DNA of 64,000 nucleotides from Mumia sp. ZJ1417 (GTDB lineage Bacteria; Actinomycetota; Actinomycetes; Propionibacteriales; Nocardioidaceae). Where the stretch lies: contig NZ_CP059901.1 of the NCBI RefSeq assembly GCF_014127285.1, forward strand, positions 1,488,001-1,552,000, given 5' to 3'. Below are positions 8,371 through 17,786 of this stretch, piece by piece. Within the stretch, counting starts at the first letter, position 1. Every line of letters begins with the position of its first letter. A model generated the notes under the pieces. That model ran no database searches, was not told where the DNA came from, and saw nothing but the letters and a program-made list of their open reading frames with translations. A program made the position numbers and the translations under genes.

Positions 8371-10131
8371 TCAGTCTGTGACGAGGTGCTCGCGCCAGCC
8401 ATGGGTGATCGGGACCCGGCGGTCGCGACCGAAGTTGCGCCGCGTGACCTTGGGGCCCGGCGGGTACTGGCGGCGCTTGTACTCGGCGCGGTCGACCAGC
8501 GTCACCACCCGCTCGACCAGCTCGGGGTCGTAGCCCTCCGCGACCACCGCGGCCGCCGGCAGGTCGCGCTCGACGTACGCGTCGAGGATGCCGTCGAGGA
8601 TCTCGTACGGGGGCAGCGAGTCGGTGTCGAGCTGGCCGGGACGCAACTCTGCCGACGGCGGCTTGCTGATCGCGTTCTCCGGGATCGGCGGCGTCTCGCC
8701 ACGCGCGTCGGCGTACGCGTTGCGCCAGCGGGCGAGCTCCCAGACGAGGGTCTTGCGGACGTCCTTGATCGGGGCGTAGCCGCCGACCGCGTCACCGTAG
8801 ATCGTCGAGTAGCCGGTCGCGACCTCGGACTTGTTGCCGCAGGCGAGCACGAGGTGGCCCTCCTGGTTGGACAGGCCCATCCAGACGACGGCACGCACGC
8901 GGGCCTGCAGGTTCTCCTCGGCGAGCCCGCTGAGGCCCAGCGCCTCCTGGAACGCGTCGACCATCGGCGCGATCGCGACTGTCCGCAGGTCGAGCCCCGT
9001 ACGGCGTGCGAGCTCGGCGGCGTCGGAGCGCGAGTGCTCGGTCGAATACGCGCTGGGGTTGGAGACGCCGAAGACCCGGTCGGCGCCGAGCGCGTCGACG
9101 GCGATCGCGGCGCACAGCGTGGAGTCGATGCCGCCGGACAGGCCGAGCAGCACGGAGCGGAAGCCGTTCTTCTCGACGTAGTCGCGCAGGCCGACGACGA
9201 GTGCGCGATAGATCTCCTCGAGGTCGTCGAGCCGCGGGAGCACCGGGGAAGTGACCGACTCGTACGGGGCGACGGGCTCGGCGGTGATGACCGTACGGAC
9301 GATGCGTAGCCCCGCGAACCGGGTGTCGGCCGGGGGCATCAGGCGCCGGGCCGCAGGCAGGTCCAGGTCGACGACGAGGAGCTCCTCGACGAACTGCGCC
9401 GTACGGGCGAGCAGCGTGCCTTCGGCATCGACCACGAGGGAGTCGCCGTCGAAGACGAGCTCGTCCTGGCCTCCGACCAGGTTGACGTAGGCGAGTGCGC
9501 AGTCGCCCTCGACCGCGCGTCGTCGGCACAGGTCGAGACGAACGTCGTCCTTGTTGGCCTCGTACGGGGAGCCGTTGGGGACGACGAGCAGGCCCGCACC
9601 GGACGCGCGGACGGCCGAGGCGATCCCGTCGCGCCAGAGGTCCTCGCAGATGAGCATCGCGACGTCCGTGCCGTTCACCTCGAGGACGTTGAGGATGTCA
9701 CCGGGGACGAAGGTGCGGATCTCGTCACCGACGCCGTAGTTCCAGAGGTGGATCTTGGCCTGGCGCGCGACGATCTCCCCGCCGTGCATGACAGCGAGCG
9801 CGTTCTGGGGGGCGTTCTTGGGGATGCCGGGTCCTTCGGCGACGCCCTCGGCCTGGTCGAGGAAGCCGACGACGGCGACGAGGTCGCCGAGGCCCTCGGC
9901 GGCGAGCGTACGGGCGAGCTCCTCGGCCTTGGCCCGCGACGCGCCGACCACCGAGGCGCGCATCGCGAGGTCTTCGAGCGGGTAGCCGGTGAGCACCATC
10001 TCGGGGAACACGATGAGGTGGGCGCCAGCCTCGTGAGCGTCTCGGCAGCGGCTCAGCACGAGCTCGGCGTTGTGGTCGAAATCCCCGACGCGGGCGTTGA
10101 CCTGGGCGAGAGCGACGCGAAGCTGAGGCAC
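8371..10131 (-). CDS. nadE: Glutamine-dependent NAD+ synthetase
   Basis: 586 residues from a GTG. An N-terminal nitrilase-type glutaminase domain (about 1-270) carries the Glu-Lys-Cys triad in VFPEMVLTGYP, RQAKIHLWNYG and LICEDLW. A C-terminal synthetase domain follows with the P-loop-like LGLSGGIDST. It converts deamido-NAD to NAD using ammonia channelled from glutamine. The two-domain form is normal for Actinobacteria but shorter than the roughly 680-residue M. tuberculosis enzyme. It diverges from glnA2, sharing a 103-bp intergenic region. Confidence 0.95.
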   Translation of the reverse strand: MPQLRVALAQVNARVGDFDHNAELVLSRCRDAHEAGAHLIVFPEMVLTGYPLEDLAMRASVVGASRAKAEELARTLAAEGLGDLVAVVGFLDQAEGVAEGPGIPKNAPQNALAVMHGGEIVARQAKIHLWNYGVGDEIRTFVPGDILNVLEVNGTDVAMLICEDLWRDGIASAVRASGAGLLVVPNGSPYEANKDDVRLDLCRRRAVEGDCALAYVNLVGGQDELVFDGDSLVVDAEGTLLARTAQFVEELLVVDLDLPAARRLMPPADTRFAGLRIVRTVITAEPVAPYESVTSPVLPRLDDLEEIYRALVVGLRDYVEKNGFRSVLLGLSGGIDSTLCAAIAVDALGADRVFGVSNPSAYSTEHSRSDAAELARRTGLDLRTVAIAPMVDAFQEALGLSGLAEENLQARVRAVVWMGLSNQEGHLVLACGNKSEVATGYSTIYGDAVGGYAPIKDVRKTLVWELARWRNAYADARGETPPIPENAISKPPSAELRPGQLDTDSLPPYEILDGILDAYVERDLPAAAVVAEGYDPELVERVVTLVDRAEYKRRQYPPGPKVTRRNFGRDRRVPITHGWREHLVTD

Positions 10132-10234
10132 GTGGCGAGCCTAGCGTCCCCGATCTGTGCCGTCGGCCGCCGAGCTGCCCCAGCGATTCGGACCCGTTCA
10201 CCCGGCCGTCACGAATCACGGGCACACTTGGCCC

Positions 10235-11572
10235 ATGGGTAAGCAGGAAGACTTCGTGCTGCGTGCGCTCGAGGAGCGCGACGTCCGCTTCGTACGGCTG
10301 TGGTTCACCGACGTCCTCGGGCATCTGAAGTCCGTGGCGGTCGCGCCCGCGGAGCTCGAAGGCGCCTTCGACGAGGGCATCGGCTTCGACGGCTCGGCGA
10401 TCGAGGGCTTCGCCCGCGTCCACGAGGCCGACATGCTCGCCAAGCCCGACCCGTCGACGTTCCAGATCCTTCCGTGGCGCGGCGAGACGCCGGCGACCGC
10501 GCGCATGTTCTGCGACATCCAGCTCCCCGACGGCAGCCCCTCGTACGCCGACCCGCGCTTCGTCCTCAAGCGGACGCTCGCGAAGGCCGCCGAGATGGGC
10601 TTCAGCTTCTACACGCACCCCGAGGTCGAGTTCTTCCTCTTCAAGGGCAAGCCCGAGAGCGGGACGCGCCCGGTCCCGGTCGACGACTCCGGCTACTTCG
10701 ACCACACCGCGCAGGGTGGCGGCCAGGACTTCCGCCGCGAGGTCATTACGATGCTCGAGGCGATGGGCATCTCCGTCGAGTACAGCCACCACGAGGGCGC
10801 TCCGGGCCAGCAGGAGATCGACCTGCGCTACGCCGACGCGCTGACGACGGCCGACAACATCATGACCTTCCGTACGGTCGTCCGTGAGGTCGCGCTGGGC
10901 CAGGGCCTGTGGGCGAGCTTCATGCCCAAGCCGTTCACCGACCACCCGGGCTCGGGCATGCACACCCACATGAGCCTGTTCGAGGGCGACGAGAACGCGT
11001 TCTACGAGGCCGGCTCCGAGTACCAGCTCTCGCGCACCGGGCGCTCGTTCATCGCCGGCATCCTCCAGCACACGTCGGAGATCACCGCGATCACCAACCA
11101 GTGGGTCAACTCGTACAAGCGCCTCATCTTCGGCGGTGAGGCCCCGTCGTACGTCTGCTGGGGCCACAACAACCGCTCGGCGCTTGTCCGGGTGCCGATG
11201 TACAAGCCGCACAAGGGCGGCTCGGCCCGCATCGAGCACCGCGCGATCGACGCCGGCTGCAACCCGTACCTCGCGTTCGCCGTGGTGCTCGCGGCTGGCC
11301 TGAAGGGTATCGAGGAGGGGTACGAGCTCCCGCCGGAGGCCGAGGACGACGTCTGGGCGCTGACCGAGACCGAGCGCCGTGCGCTGGGCATCGCGCCGCT
11401 GCCCCGCAACCTCGACGAGGCGATCCGTGAGATGGAGAGCAGCGAGCTGGTCGCCGAGACGCTGGGCGAGCACGTGTATGACTTCTTCCTGCGCAACAAG
11501 CGGGCGGAGTGGCACGAGTATCGCTCGCAGGTGACGCAGTTCGAGCTCGACCGGCTGGTGACTCGGGTCTGA
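10235..11572 (+). CDS. glnA2: Type I-alpha glutamine synthetase-like enzyme
   Basis: 445 residues from the ATG at 10235; the frame continues upstream into the nadE leader. GS signatures: GFDGSAIEGFARVHEADM, the metal-binding HPEVEFFLF, and the ATP-binding KPFTDHPGSGMHTHMS. It makes glutamine from glutamate and ammonia, although GlnA2-like paralogues can act on other substrates. At the usual adenylylation loop it reads EDDVWALTE, with no NLY-type Tyr, so GlnE probably does not modify it. glnE follows after 2 bp, the same pair as in M. tuberculosis Rv2222c-Rv2221c. Confidence 0.93.
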   Translation: MGKQEDFVLRALEERDVRFVRLWFTDVLGHLKSVAVAPAELEGAFDEGIGFDGSAIEGFARVHEADMLAKPDPSTFQILPWRGETPATARMFCDIQLPDGSPSYADPRFVLKRTLAKAAEMGFSFYTHPEVEFFLFKGKPESGTRPVPVDDSGYFDHTAQGGGQDFRREVITMLEAMGISVEYSHHEGAPGQQEIDLRYADALTTADNIMTFRTVVREVALGQGLWASFMPKPFTDHPGSGMHTHMSLFEGDENAFYEAGSEYQLSRTGRSFIAGILQHTSEITAITNQWVNSYKRLIFGGEAPSYVCWGHNNRSALVRVPMYKPHKGGSARIEHRAIDAGCNPYLAFAVVLAAGLKGIEEGYELPPEAEDDVWALTETERRALGIAPLPRNLDEAIREMESSELVAETLGEHVYDFFLRNKRAEWHEYRSQVTQFELDRLVTRV

Positions 11573-11574
11573 GC

Positions 11575-14517
11575 GTGTCGGAGGAGCGAAGACCGCAGCG
11601 CCTGCGGACGACGTCGGGCTGGCTCGCGCGGCTCGGGTTCACCGACGCCGACGCCGCGGCGTCGCTGCTCGACGACTGCGGCATCCGCTCCGCCGCGATC
11701 GTCGAGCGGGTCGCGCACGGCGCCGACCCCGACCTCGCGCTGCGGATGCTGTGCGCGATCGCGGCCGCGTTCGAGGGGGAGGCGACGCTCGAGGAGCACC
11801 TCGAGGCCGACGCCGAGCTGCTCACGCGGCTGGTCGCCGTGCTCGGCGCGAGCCAGGCGCTCGGCGAGTTCCTCGTCCGCCGGCCCGCGGTGGTGCTCGA
11901 CCTGCGGGCGACGACGATGCCGCTCGAGCCGCGCGACCAGGCGGCGTTCGAGTCCGTGCTCGGCGAGGTGGCCGACGGCGACGCGCTGCGCATCGCGTAC
12001 CGGCGCCAGCTGGTGCAGATCGCCGCGCGCGACCTGACCCGGCGCAGCAGCTACGAGCAGACCTCGGCCGAGCTCGCTGACCTGGCAGGTGCCACGCTCG
12101 CGTCGGCGCTGCGCCTGGCGCGCGAGCAGGTCGAGGGCGCCGAGCAGGCTCGCCTCGCGGTGATCGCGATGGGCAAGTGCGGCGGCCGCGAGCTCAACTA
12201 CGTCAGCGATGTCGACGTCGTCTTCGCGTACGCCCCTGTCGACGGCGTCGAGGAGCAGCGGGCCGCCCGGGTGGCCACCCAGCTCGCCTCGACACTCATG
12301 CGCCTGTGCAGCGACCACACCCGCGAGGGCACGATCTGGGAGGTCGACGCCAACCTCCGACCAGAGGGCAAGGACGGCCCGCTCGTCCGTACGGTCGCCA
12401 GCCACGTCGCTTACTACGAGCGCTGGGCGAGCACGTGGGAGTTTCAGGCGCTGCTCAAGGCGCGACCGGTCGCGGGCGACGCCGACCTCGGTCGGGAGTA
12501 CGTCGACGCACTGATGCCGAGGGTGTGGCAGGCCGCGACGCGCCCGCACTTCGTCGTCGACACGCGGGCGATGCGCCGCCGGGTGATCGACAACATCCCG
12601 CCTCAGCAGCTCGACCGGGAGCTCAAGCTCGGGCCGGGCGGCCTGCGTGACGTCGAGTTCGCCGTGCAGCTCCTCCAGCTCGTCCACGGGCGTACGGACG
12701 AACGCCTGCGGGTCCGCTCGACCACCGACGCGCTGCGGGCGCTCGTCGACGGCGGGTACGTCGGCCGCACGGACGGGGCCGCGATGACCGAGGCGTACAC
12801 GTTCCTCCGCACGTTCGAGCACCGCATCCAGCTCGACGGCCTGCGGCGTACGCACCTCGTCCCGACCGACCCGCGCACCTTGCGCATGATCGGGCGGACG
12901 CTGGCGTTCCGTACCGACCCTGCCGCGAACCTCCTTAAGGAGTGGCAGGCCCAGCGTCGTGAGGTCCTGCGGCTCCATCAGAAGCTTTTCTACCGCCCGC
13001 TGCTCGACGCGGTCGCGGCGATGCCGTCGGACGCCCTGCGGCTGACCCCGGAGGCGGCGCGGGCGCGGCTGGAGGCCCTCGGCTACGACGACCCGCGCGC
13101 GGCGCTCACGCACATCGCCGCGCTCACCACCGGCGTCCGGCGGTCGGCGGCGATCCAGCGCCAGCTCATGCCGGCGATGCTCGCGTGGTTCGCGGAGTCA
13201 CCCAACCCCGACGGAGGGCTGCTCGCGTTCCGCAAGGTCTCGGAGAGCCTCGGGGCGACGCACTGGTATCTCCGCAAGCTGCGCGACGAGGGCGAGGGCG
13301 CCGAGCAGCTCGCCAAGATTCTCGCCGGAAGCGCGTACGTCACCGACCTGATCCTGCGGGCGCCCGAGGCGGTCGCGATCCTCGGCGACGACGCCGAGCT
13401 CGCTCCACGCAGCCTGGAGCGCATCGCGACCGAGACTCGTTCGGCGGCGCGTCGCCACGACGACCCGAAGGAAGCGATCCGTACGGTGCGCCGGGTCCGT
13501 CGCCGCGAGCTGTCGCGCGTGGCGACCTCCGACGTCCTCGGTCGGCTCGACGTCGTCGACGTCGGTCACGCACTCAGCGACATCAGCGTCGCCACGCTGG
13601 AGGCGGCGCTCGAGGTCGCGACGCGCACCGTGGCGACGCAGCGCGGTGGTGAGGTGCCGACCCGGATCTCGGTCGTCCTCATGGGGCGCCTCGGTGGACG
13701 CGAGGCGGGGTACGGGTCCGACGCCGACGTGATGTTCGTGCACGACCCGCTGCCCGGCGCGGACGAGTCGGCTGCGAGCCAGTCGGCGATCGCCGTCGCG
13801 ACCGAGCTGCGGCGCATCCTCGCAGGGGCCGGACCCGACCCGGCGCTCGAGGTCGACGCCGACCTGCGCCCCGAGGGACGCTCGGGTCCGCTCGTGCGCA
13901 CGCTCGCCTCGTACCGTGCCTACTACGCGCGCTGGTCGATGGTGTGGGAGGCGCAGGCGCTGCTCCGTGCCGCCCCCGTCATCGGCGACGCCGCGCTCAA
14001 CGCGGCGTTCCGCGACCTCGTCGACCCGCTGCGCTGGCCCGCCGACGGTGTCTCGGAGCAGGACGTGCGAGAGATCCGCCGGATCAAGGCGCGCGTCGAC
14101 TCCGAGCGGCTGCCGAGGGGTGCCGACCCGGCCACCCACCTCAAGCTCGGGCGCGGAGGCATCGCCGATATCGAGTGGACCGTCCAGCTGATGCAGATGC
14201 AGTACGCCCACGAGATCGACGGTCTGAGGACCACCGAGACGCTGCCGGCGCTGCATGCGGCGGTGAGCGCGGGCCTGATCGCCGCCGACGATGCCGCGGT
14301 GCTGGAGGCCGCGTGGCGGCTCGCGGGCCGGATCCGCAACGGCTACGTGCTGCTGCGCAACCGTCCCGCGGCCTCGCTTCCCTCGAACGCCAACGACCGC
14401 GCAGGAATCGCGTGGTTGCTCGGCTACGGGATCGATGGCGGGGAGCACATGGTCGACGACTACCTACGGACGACGCGACGTGCGCGCCAGGTGGTCGAAC
14501 GCCTCTTCTGGGGCTAG
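11575..14517 (+). CDS. glnE: Bifunctional glutamine synthetase adenylyltransferase / adenylyl-removing enzyme
   Basis: 980 residues from the GTG at 11575. Two nucleotidyltransferase domains are visible: the N-terminal adenylyl-removing one with GKCGGRELNYVSDVDVVF (about 200-217) and the C-terminal adenylyltransferase with GRLGGREAGYGSDADVMF (about 703-720). It sets the activity of adenylylatable glutamine synthetase, here presumably GlnA1 at 49.1 kb. Translation is probably coupled to glnA2. In relatives it sits next to glnA1; here the two are about 34.5 kb apart. Confidence 0.96.
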   Translation: MSEERRPQRLRTTSGWLARLGFTDADAAASLLDDCGIRSAAIVERVAHGADPDLALRMLCAIAAAFEGEATLEEHLEADAELLTRLVAVLGASQALGEFLVRRPAVVLDLRATTMPLEPRDQAAFESVLGEVADGDALRIAYRRQLVQIAARDLTRRSSYEQTSAELADLAGATLASALRLAREQVEGAEQARLAVIAMGKCGGRELNYVSDVDVVFAYAPVDGVEEQRAARVATQLASTLMRLCSDHTREGTIWEVDANLRPEGKDGPLVRTVASHVAYYERWASTWEFQALLKARPVAGDADLGREYVDALMPRVWQAATRPHFVVDTRAMRRRVIDNIPPQQLDRELKLGPGGLRDVEFAVQLLQLVHGRTDERLRVRSTTDALRALVDGGYVGRTDGAAMTEAYTFLRTFEHRIQLDGLRRTHLVPTDPRTLRMIGRTLAFRTDPAANLLKEWQAQRREVLRLHQKLFYRPLLDAVAAMPSDALRLTPEAARARLEALGYDDPRAALTHIAALTTGVRRSAAIQRQLMPAMLAWFAESPNPDGGLLAFRKVSESLGATHWYLRKLRDEGEGAEQLAKILAGSAYVTDLILRAPEAVAILGDDAELAPRSLERIATETRSAARRHDDPKEAIRTVRRVRRRELSRVATSDVLGRLDVVDVGHALSDISVATLEAALEVATRTVATQRGGEVPTRISVVLMGRLGGREAGYGSDADVMFVHDPLPGADESAASQSAIAVATELRRILAGAGPDPALEVDADLRPEGRSGPLVRTLASYRAYYARWSMVWEAQALLRAAPVIGDAALNAAFRDLVDPLRWPADGVSEQDVREIRRIKARVDSERLPRGADPATHLKLGRGGIADIEWTVQLMQMQYAHEIDGLRTTETLPALHAAVSAGLIAADDAAVLEAAWRLAGRIRNGYVLLRNRPAASLPSNANDRAGIAWLLGYGIDGGEHMVDDYLRTTRRARQVVERLFWG

Positions 14518-14541
14518 CCGTAGCCAGCGCCCGGGCGGGTC

Positions 14542-14574
14542 ATGGCCGGCCGGTTGCGGGGACCGGCCGGCCAT
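14542..14574 (+). terminator. Strong hairpin between glnE and whiB
   Basis: ATGGCCGGCCGGT (14542-14554) and ACCGGCCGGCCAT (14562-14574) form a perfect 13-bp stem with a 7-nt loop. It lies in the gap between convergent stops and probably works in both directions. Confidence 0.75.
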
Positions 14575-14585
14575 CTCGTGTTGCT

Positions 14586-14873
14586 TTACCCTGCGGTGCG
14601 CTCGCCCGTGAGGAGAGCGGCACGTTCCCCTGTGGTGAGACCTCCCCAGACGCCATATGGCTCCTTCACCTTGAGCGCGTGCTGCAAGCACTGGTCACGG
14701 ACCACGCAACGCGCGCAGTACGTCTTGGCCAGGTGCTCACGAGCGTGCCGACGGGGGCCGCGCTCGGACTCAGGAGAGAAGAACGTCTCGGGGTCTGCCT
14801 CACGACAGGCTCCCTCGTACTGCCATTCGTACGCCTCCATCAGAGGCATTGGAAGGCGGGCAATGCTTGCCAT
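14586..14873 (-). CDS. WhiB-family iron-sulfur transcription factor, WhiB3/WhiD-like
   Basis: 95 residues. Four cysteines expected to bind a [4Fe-4S] cluster: one in EGACREADP, then the C-x2-C-x5-C set in YCARCVVRDQC. The turn GVWGG and the C-terminal TTGERAALL complete the family plan. The segments YEWQYEGAC and EPYGVWGG match WhiB3/WhiD better than WhiB1 or WhiB2. Members sense redox state or NO and act with the principal sigma factor. It is divergent from the MerR-like gene across 93 bp. Confidence 0.9.
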   Translation of the reverse strand: MASIARLPMPLMEAYEWQYEGACREADPETFFSPESERGPRRHAREHLAKTYCARCVVRDQCLQHALKVKEPYGVWGGLTTGERAALLTGERTAG

Positions 14874-14966
14874 GTTGGTACCCCCTATGAATCAACGCGG
14901 CATGCAACTGGTTCAGAACTTATCCAAATCTGATTCAGTGCACAAGATCCGTGTGGCGGGAGGCAC

Positions 14967-16028
14967 GTGCACACGCGACACTCGATGACGAGATACTCCT
15001 TCGAGGGCGAGAGTGGGGCGACTGCCCTGGACTCCGACGAACTACCGACCACCAAGCCGCTCGAGGCGGCGCTGGAGACGAGCATGGGCGACGAATCTGA
15101 GCTCCTCTGGGGTGTGGGTGCGGTCGCCGAGCGTGTGGGCATCGCGACGCCCACACTGCGGACGTGGGAGCGCCGGTACGGCATCGGGCCGAGCCAGCGC
15201 ACCGGCGGCGGGCACCGGCGCTACACCGAGACCGACATCCGTCGCGTCCAGCTGATGAACCGGATCGTCTCTAGCGGTGTCTCGGCGCAGTCGGCCGCTC
15301 GGGTCGCGCTCTCGCTCGACGCGGGCGGTCTCGTCGCCGCGCTCGCCTCGGACGACCCGCTCTACCACGCCCCTGGTCACGTCATCGCCACGCCGGACGA
15401 GTCGGTCACGCGGATCGTCGGCGGCGCCGCCGCCCTCGACGTCGTCGGACTGACCACGGTCCTCGCCGACGCCGTACGCGACTGGGGCGTCCTCGGGGCG
15501 TGGGTCAACGTCCTCGCGCCCGCGTTGCGCGAGGTCAGCGACGGAGTCGAGGCGGGCATCATCGGCGTGGAGTCGCAGCGCATCGCGCTGGAGCGGCTCG
15601 AGGTGGAGCTGCGCTCGGTCGCGAGGACGTACGCGCCGCGCTACGTCGGAGCGCGACCGCTCGTCCTGGCCTCCGTCGACGCCGAGGCCGAGTCGCTCGC
15701 GCTCCTCGCGCTCGAGGCGGCGCTGGCCGGCAAGGGCATCGCGGTGCTCTCGCTCGGGTTCGAGGTCACCGCCGACGCCGTCGCGGGTCTGCTGCGACGG
15801 GTGACACCTGCCGCGGTCTATCTGTGGGCAAGCCACGCTCCGGATTCGGGAGTCGTCGACGCCATCGCGACGTCGGCAGGCGAGGGGCCCGTGGTCCTCG
15901 TCGGGGGATCTGGGTGGTCCGAGTCGGCCGGGAGCGTCGGCGCCGCTCGCCTGGAGCCCGCGCCCGACCTGCTCGCGACGGCCGACCGGCTCGTCGGCCT
16001 GCTGCAGGGCACTCCCGCCACCCGCTGA
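14967..16028 (+). CDS. MerR-family regulator with a degenerate B12-binding-like C-terminal domain
   Basis: 353 residues from a GTG preceded by GGGAGG (close spacing); ATG 14985 is an alternative. A MerR winged helix lies at about 48-118 (VGAVAERVGIATPTLRTWE, YGIGPSQRTGGGHRRY). The C-terminal 200 residues follow the layout of CarH/LitR cobalamin photoreceptors (helical cap, then Rossmann-like domain). However, the cobalt-binding D-x-H-x-x-G is D238-A-E240-A-E-S243, so base-on B12 binding looks lost. Ligand unknown. It is divergent from whiB. Confidence 0.8.
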   Translation: MHTRHSMTRYSFEGESGATALDSDELPTTKPLEAALETSMGDESELLWGVGAVAERVGIATPTLRTWERRYGIGPSQRTGGGHRRYTETDIRRVQLMNRIVSSGVSAQSAARVALSLDAGGLVAALASDDPLYHAPGHVIATPDESVTRIVGGAAALDVVGLTTVLADAVRDWGVLGAWVNVLAPALREVSDGVEAGIIGVESQRIALERLEVELRSVARTYAPRYVGARPLVLASVDAEAESLALLALEAALAGKGIAVLSLGFEVTADAVAGLLRRVTPAAVYLWASHAPDSGVVDAIATSAGEGPVVLVGGSGWSESAGSVGAARLEPAPDLLATADRLVGLLQGTPATR

Positions 16029-16040
16029 GCCGCGGCGGGG

Positions 16041-16748
16041 TCAGCTGAGTCCGAGATCGCGCGCCAGGCGATCGATGAGGGCATCCATGTAGGCCGACGT
16101 GGGCAGCTCGGCGGGGTAGTGACCCCAGAGCTCGAACGACACCGTCCCGAAGATCGTCGTCCATGCCATCAGGGTGCGCATCGTCACCTCGCCAGGAAGG
16201 CTCGTGCCGGTGGCGTCCTCGACGAACACGTCGACCGGCTCGACGATCGCGCGGAGCGTGGTGCCCGTCGTCTCGCCAGCGGGCACCGCGCGTCCCCGCC
16301 ATGAGTCGGCGACGATCCGGACGAGCGTGGTCGTGACACGCTGTGCCGGCGTCACGGTGTCCTCTGGAGCGGCGTACCCCTGCACTGGGGTCCCGTAGAT
16401 CAGCGCGTAGTCGTTGGGATGGGCGAGGGACCAGTCGCGTATGGCATGGGTGAAGGCCGCGAGGCGCTTCGCGGTGCGCGAGCGGTCCTGCACCGCAGCA
16501 TCGGCGGCCTCGACGTGTGCGCCGAGCTCGTCGTAGACCTCGACGAGCAAGGCGGTCAGGAGGGCATCACGGCTGGGGAAGTAGCGGTAGACGGCCGACG
16601 ACACGAGGTCGAGCTCGCGGGCGATGGCGCGGAAGGACAGGGCGTCAGGAGGCGTCTGGGCGAGGTGGTCGCGGGCGATGCGGAGGATCGCGGCGACCGT
16701 CTCATCACGGCTGCGGCGCTTGCGTCCGGTTGGTTCGGTGGGCGGCAC
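16041..16748 (-). CDS. TetR-family repressor with WHG-type C-terminal domain
   Basis: 235 residues. The TetR helix-turn-helix occupies about 15-60 (FRAIARELDLVSSAVYRYF). The C-terminal region contains HPNDYALIYGTPVQGY, characteristic of the TetR_C WHG group. It is divergent from an NAD(P)-binding oxidoreductase gene. Two identical 15-bp palindromes lie symmetrically between the two starts, so it very likely represses both itself and the neighbour. Confidence 0.88.
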   Translation of the reverse strand: MPPTEPTGRKRRSRDETVAAILRIARDHLAQTPPDALSFRAIARELDLVSSAVYRYFPSRDALLTALLVEVYDELGAHVEAADAAVQDRSRTAKRLAAFTHAIRDWSLAHPNDYALIYGTPVQGYAAPEDTVTPAQRVTTTLVRIVADSWRGRAVPAGETTGTTLRAIVEPVDVFVEDATGTSLPGEVTMRTLMAWTTIFGTVSFELWGHYPAELPTSAYMDALIDRLARDLGLS

Positions 16749-16769
16749 GGACTCTAGGATGCCATAGAT

Positions 16770-16784
16770 GAGAGCAGTGCTCTC
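16770..16784. promoter_or_regulatory. TetR operator 1 (proximal to the tetR gene)
   Basis: GAGAGCAGTGCTCTC is a perfect odd-length palindrome, separated from the tetR start at 16748 by 21 bp. An identical copy lies 47 bp away at 16817. Confidence 0.85.
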
Positions 16785-16816
16785 GACAATCGGCCGCCGA
16801 GGTCGTACGGTGAGAC

Positions 16817-16831
16817 GAGAGCAGTGCTCTC
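16817..16831. promoter_or_regulatory. TetR operator 2 (proximal to the oxidoreductase gene)
   Basis: Second exact copy of GAGAGCAGTGCTCTC, separated from the oxidoreductase start at 16853 by 21 bp. The mirrored placement relative to operator 1 implies one operator per promoter. Confidence 0.85.
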
Positions 16832-16852
16832 CTCCATCGAAAGGACATCATC

Positions 16853-17764
16853 ATGCAGGACCACCACGTGATCGTCGGAGCCGGGGCAGTCGGCCGGGAG
16901 GTGGCGGCCCAGCTCGTCGAACGCGGCTCTCGGGTCACCGTCGTGACACGGCGCGGCACCGCCGTCCCTGGCGCGACAGCGGTCGCGGCGGACGCCTCGG
17001 ACGCGGCTGTGCTCCTGACCGCGGTCGACGGTGCCGACGCCCTCCACAACTGTGCAAACCCGTCGTACACGACCTGGACGACGGTCTGGCCGCCGCTCGC
17101 CGGATCGATGCTCGCGGCGACCGAGAAGTCGGGCGCCCTGCTCGTGATCACGGGCAACCTCTATCCGTACGGGCCGGTCGATGCGCCGATGACCGAGGGG
17201 ATGCCCGATGCCGCGACCGATCCCAAAGGCAAGGTGCGCGGCAGGATGTGGGCCGAGGCGCTCGCGGCGCACCAGGCCGGGCGCGTGCGCGCGGTGGAGG
17301 TGCGCGGCTCGGACTACGTCGGCAAGGACGTCGGCGCCAACGGCGTCCTCACCCGTCTGGTCCCGACCGCCTTGCGCGGGCGACCGGTGTGGACCCTCGG
17401 GCGCGCCGACCTCCCGCACTCGTGGACCGATGTGCGTGACGTGGCGCGGACGCAGATCGCCCTCTCCGACCGACCGGAGCTGGCCGGTCGGGTCTGGCAC
17501 GTGCCGAGCAATCCACCCCGGAGTCAGCAGGAGGCGCTCGACGACGTGATGGCGGCAGCCGGGCGACGATCGGTGCCGGTCCGGACGGTCCCTGACATCG
17601 GCGTACGCGCCATGGGGCGGTTCGTGCCGATGATGCGCGAGCTGGCCGAGACGAACTACCAGCGGACCCGCCCGTACCTGCTCGACTCCTCCGACGCCGA
17701 GCGCACCCTCGGGCTGGCTCCGACACCGTGGGACGAGGTCTGCCGTCGCACCGTGACGAACTGA
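16853..17764 (+). CDS. NAD(P)-binding epimerase/dehydratase-like oxidoreductase
   Basis: 303 residues. The N-terminal Rossmann motif is VIVGAGAVGREVA (GxGxxG). Further along, ITGNLYPYG and VDAPMTEG resemble extended short-chain dehydrogenases (NAD-dependent epimerase family, NmrA-like branch), and the usual YxxxK is not obvious. Substrate unknown. It is controlled together with the divergent TetR gene, which fits an inducible detoxification or catabolic enzyme. Confidence 0.82.
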   Translation: MQDHHVIVGAGAVGREVAAQLVERGSRVTVVTRRGTAVPGATAVAADASDAAVLLTAVDGADALHNCANPSYTTWTTVWPPLAGSMLAATEKSGALLVITGNLYPYGPVDAPMTEGMPDAATDPKGKVRGRMWAEALAAHQAGRVRAVEVRGSDYVGKDVGANGVLTRLVPTALRGRPVWTLGRADLPHSWTDVRDVARTQIALSDRPELAGRVWHVPSNPPRSQQEALDDVMAAAGRRSVPVRTVPDIGVRAMGRFVPMMRELAETNYQRTRPYLLDSSDAERTLGLAPTPWDEVCRRTVTN

Positions 17765-17786
17765 GCCGCCGTCTGCGGCCACTGCC

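Noticed and set aside
11002-13113. 703-residue open frame on the minus strand over glnA2/glnE
   Set aside because: It is antisense to two clear enzymes; the Arg/His-rich composition is the usual shadow of GC-rich coding sequence.
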